Assembly (NCBI GenBank): GCA_030642405.1
Contig: DAOWNV010000026.1
Coordinates: forward strand, 1 to 16,435
From: Desulfosarcina sp.
GTDB taxonomy: Bacteria > Desulfobacterota > Desulfobacteria > Desulfobacterales > Desulfosarcinaceae
DNA: 16,435 nucleotides
Direction: 5' to 3'
Shown here: in pieces, positions 16,155 to 16,435 of the stretch
How the letters are laid out: every line of letters begins with the position of its first letter
Position numbering within the stretch: the first letter of the stretch is position 1
Translations under genes and position numbers: made by a program
Notes under the pieces: generated by a model
The model's input: the letters and a program-made list of their open reading frames with translations, nothing else
Databases searched by the model: none
What the model was told of the DNA's origin: nothing

Positions 16155-16435
16155 CTACTTCAGAAACAGCGCCTTCATCGCCGCAGTTTGTGGGTTGGAG
16201 TAAAAAATCGGATCAACCGTCTCAATTATCTCACCGGACACCTCCAGAAAATTGCGTTTATTCTTAAGAGGGATCAGGACTCGCCTTGCTCCGTTCTCCA
16301 TGGCCATTTGTACGGATTCCTTCATCTGGGGCAACCTCCAAAAAGAACGATTCCGCCCGGACCCGTATCCGGCTGTTTCTTTCCGGGGATTCCGCGCCGG
16401 GCTCGACCACCACACCAGCAGTTTCGGCTTCGATC
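16155..16435 (-). pseudogene. Lon-related (BrxL-like) protein, C-terminal part, probably frameshifted
   Basis: The last ~45 residues on the minus strand (SVQMAMENGARRVLIPL, then NKRNFLEVS, VDPIFYSNP and TAAMKAL) match, from memory, the C-terminus of Lon-related proteins of the BrxL/TIGR02653 group, which have an AAA ATPase and a Lon-type protease domain. Upstream, the open frame loses family character. The expected core (GPGGIVLFGG) is found in another frame at about 16338-16367, ending in a TGA. One additional C in the CCCC run near 16328-16331 would join the frames. The stretch further upstream (up to 16435) reads plausibly in yet another frame, so more than one lesion may exist. Only the 3' end is in the window, so a sequencing error cannot be excluded. 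Confidence 0.55.

Overview
The window looks like chromosomal DNA of an anaerobic bacterium. My best guess is a Desulfobacterota (deltaproteobacterial) sulfate or metal reducer. The grounds are an aldehyde:ferredoxin-oxidoreductase-family enzyme with its own ferredoxin, a LIV-type ABC importer with an acyl-CoA synthetase inside the operon, an adenosylcobalamin-dependent acyl-CoA mutase, and several decayed insertion sequences. This is inference from gene content and no marker gene settles it. I saw no rRNA, tRNA or CRISPR array.

Layout, left to right. Bases 1-711 are non-coding and hold a decayed IS3-type transposase tail (minus strand), a 14-bp direct repeat and a promoter-like site. Bases 712-3943 (plus) carry a two-cluster ferredoxin translationally coupled to an AOR-family enzyme, then a class I SAM methyltransferase without the usual catalytic histidine. 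Bases 3944-4442 are non-coding, with a good sigma70-like promoter and a (ATCA)6 microsatellite directly against the next start codon. Bases 4443-11093 (plus) are one transport and activation operon: LivF, LivG, AMP-forming acyl-CoA synthetase, LivH, LivM, LivK-type binding protein. A glycogen phosphorylase (11103-13589) follows with its ribosome binding site overlapping the binding-protein stop codon. Bases 13590-13865 (minus) are the N-terminal part of an IS1595-type transposase, cut off at the phosphorylase stop. Bases 13983-16071 (minus) encode a two-subunit B12-dependent mutase. The window ends in the 3' part of a probably frameshifted Lon-related (BrxL-like) gene on the minus strand.

How the genes may work together: the importer would bring in a carboxylic acid (the LIV family also carries aromatic and other acids), the synthetase would make it a CoA thioester, and the ferredoxin/AOR pair could interconvert acids and aldehydes. 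This link is inferred from gene order only. The mutase has the subunit sizes of 2-hydroxyisobutyryl-CoA mutase (HcmA/HcmB). By my hand alignment it has Ile where methylmalonyl-CoA mutase has Tyr89, Glu where HcmA has Asp117, and Asp in place of the near-invariant His244. It is the best candidate here for an undescribed activity. It sits in clearly lower-GC DNA between two pieces of mobile or defence-type debris, which suggests a horizontally acquired cassette.
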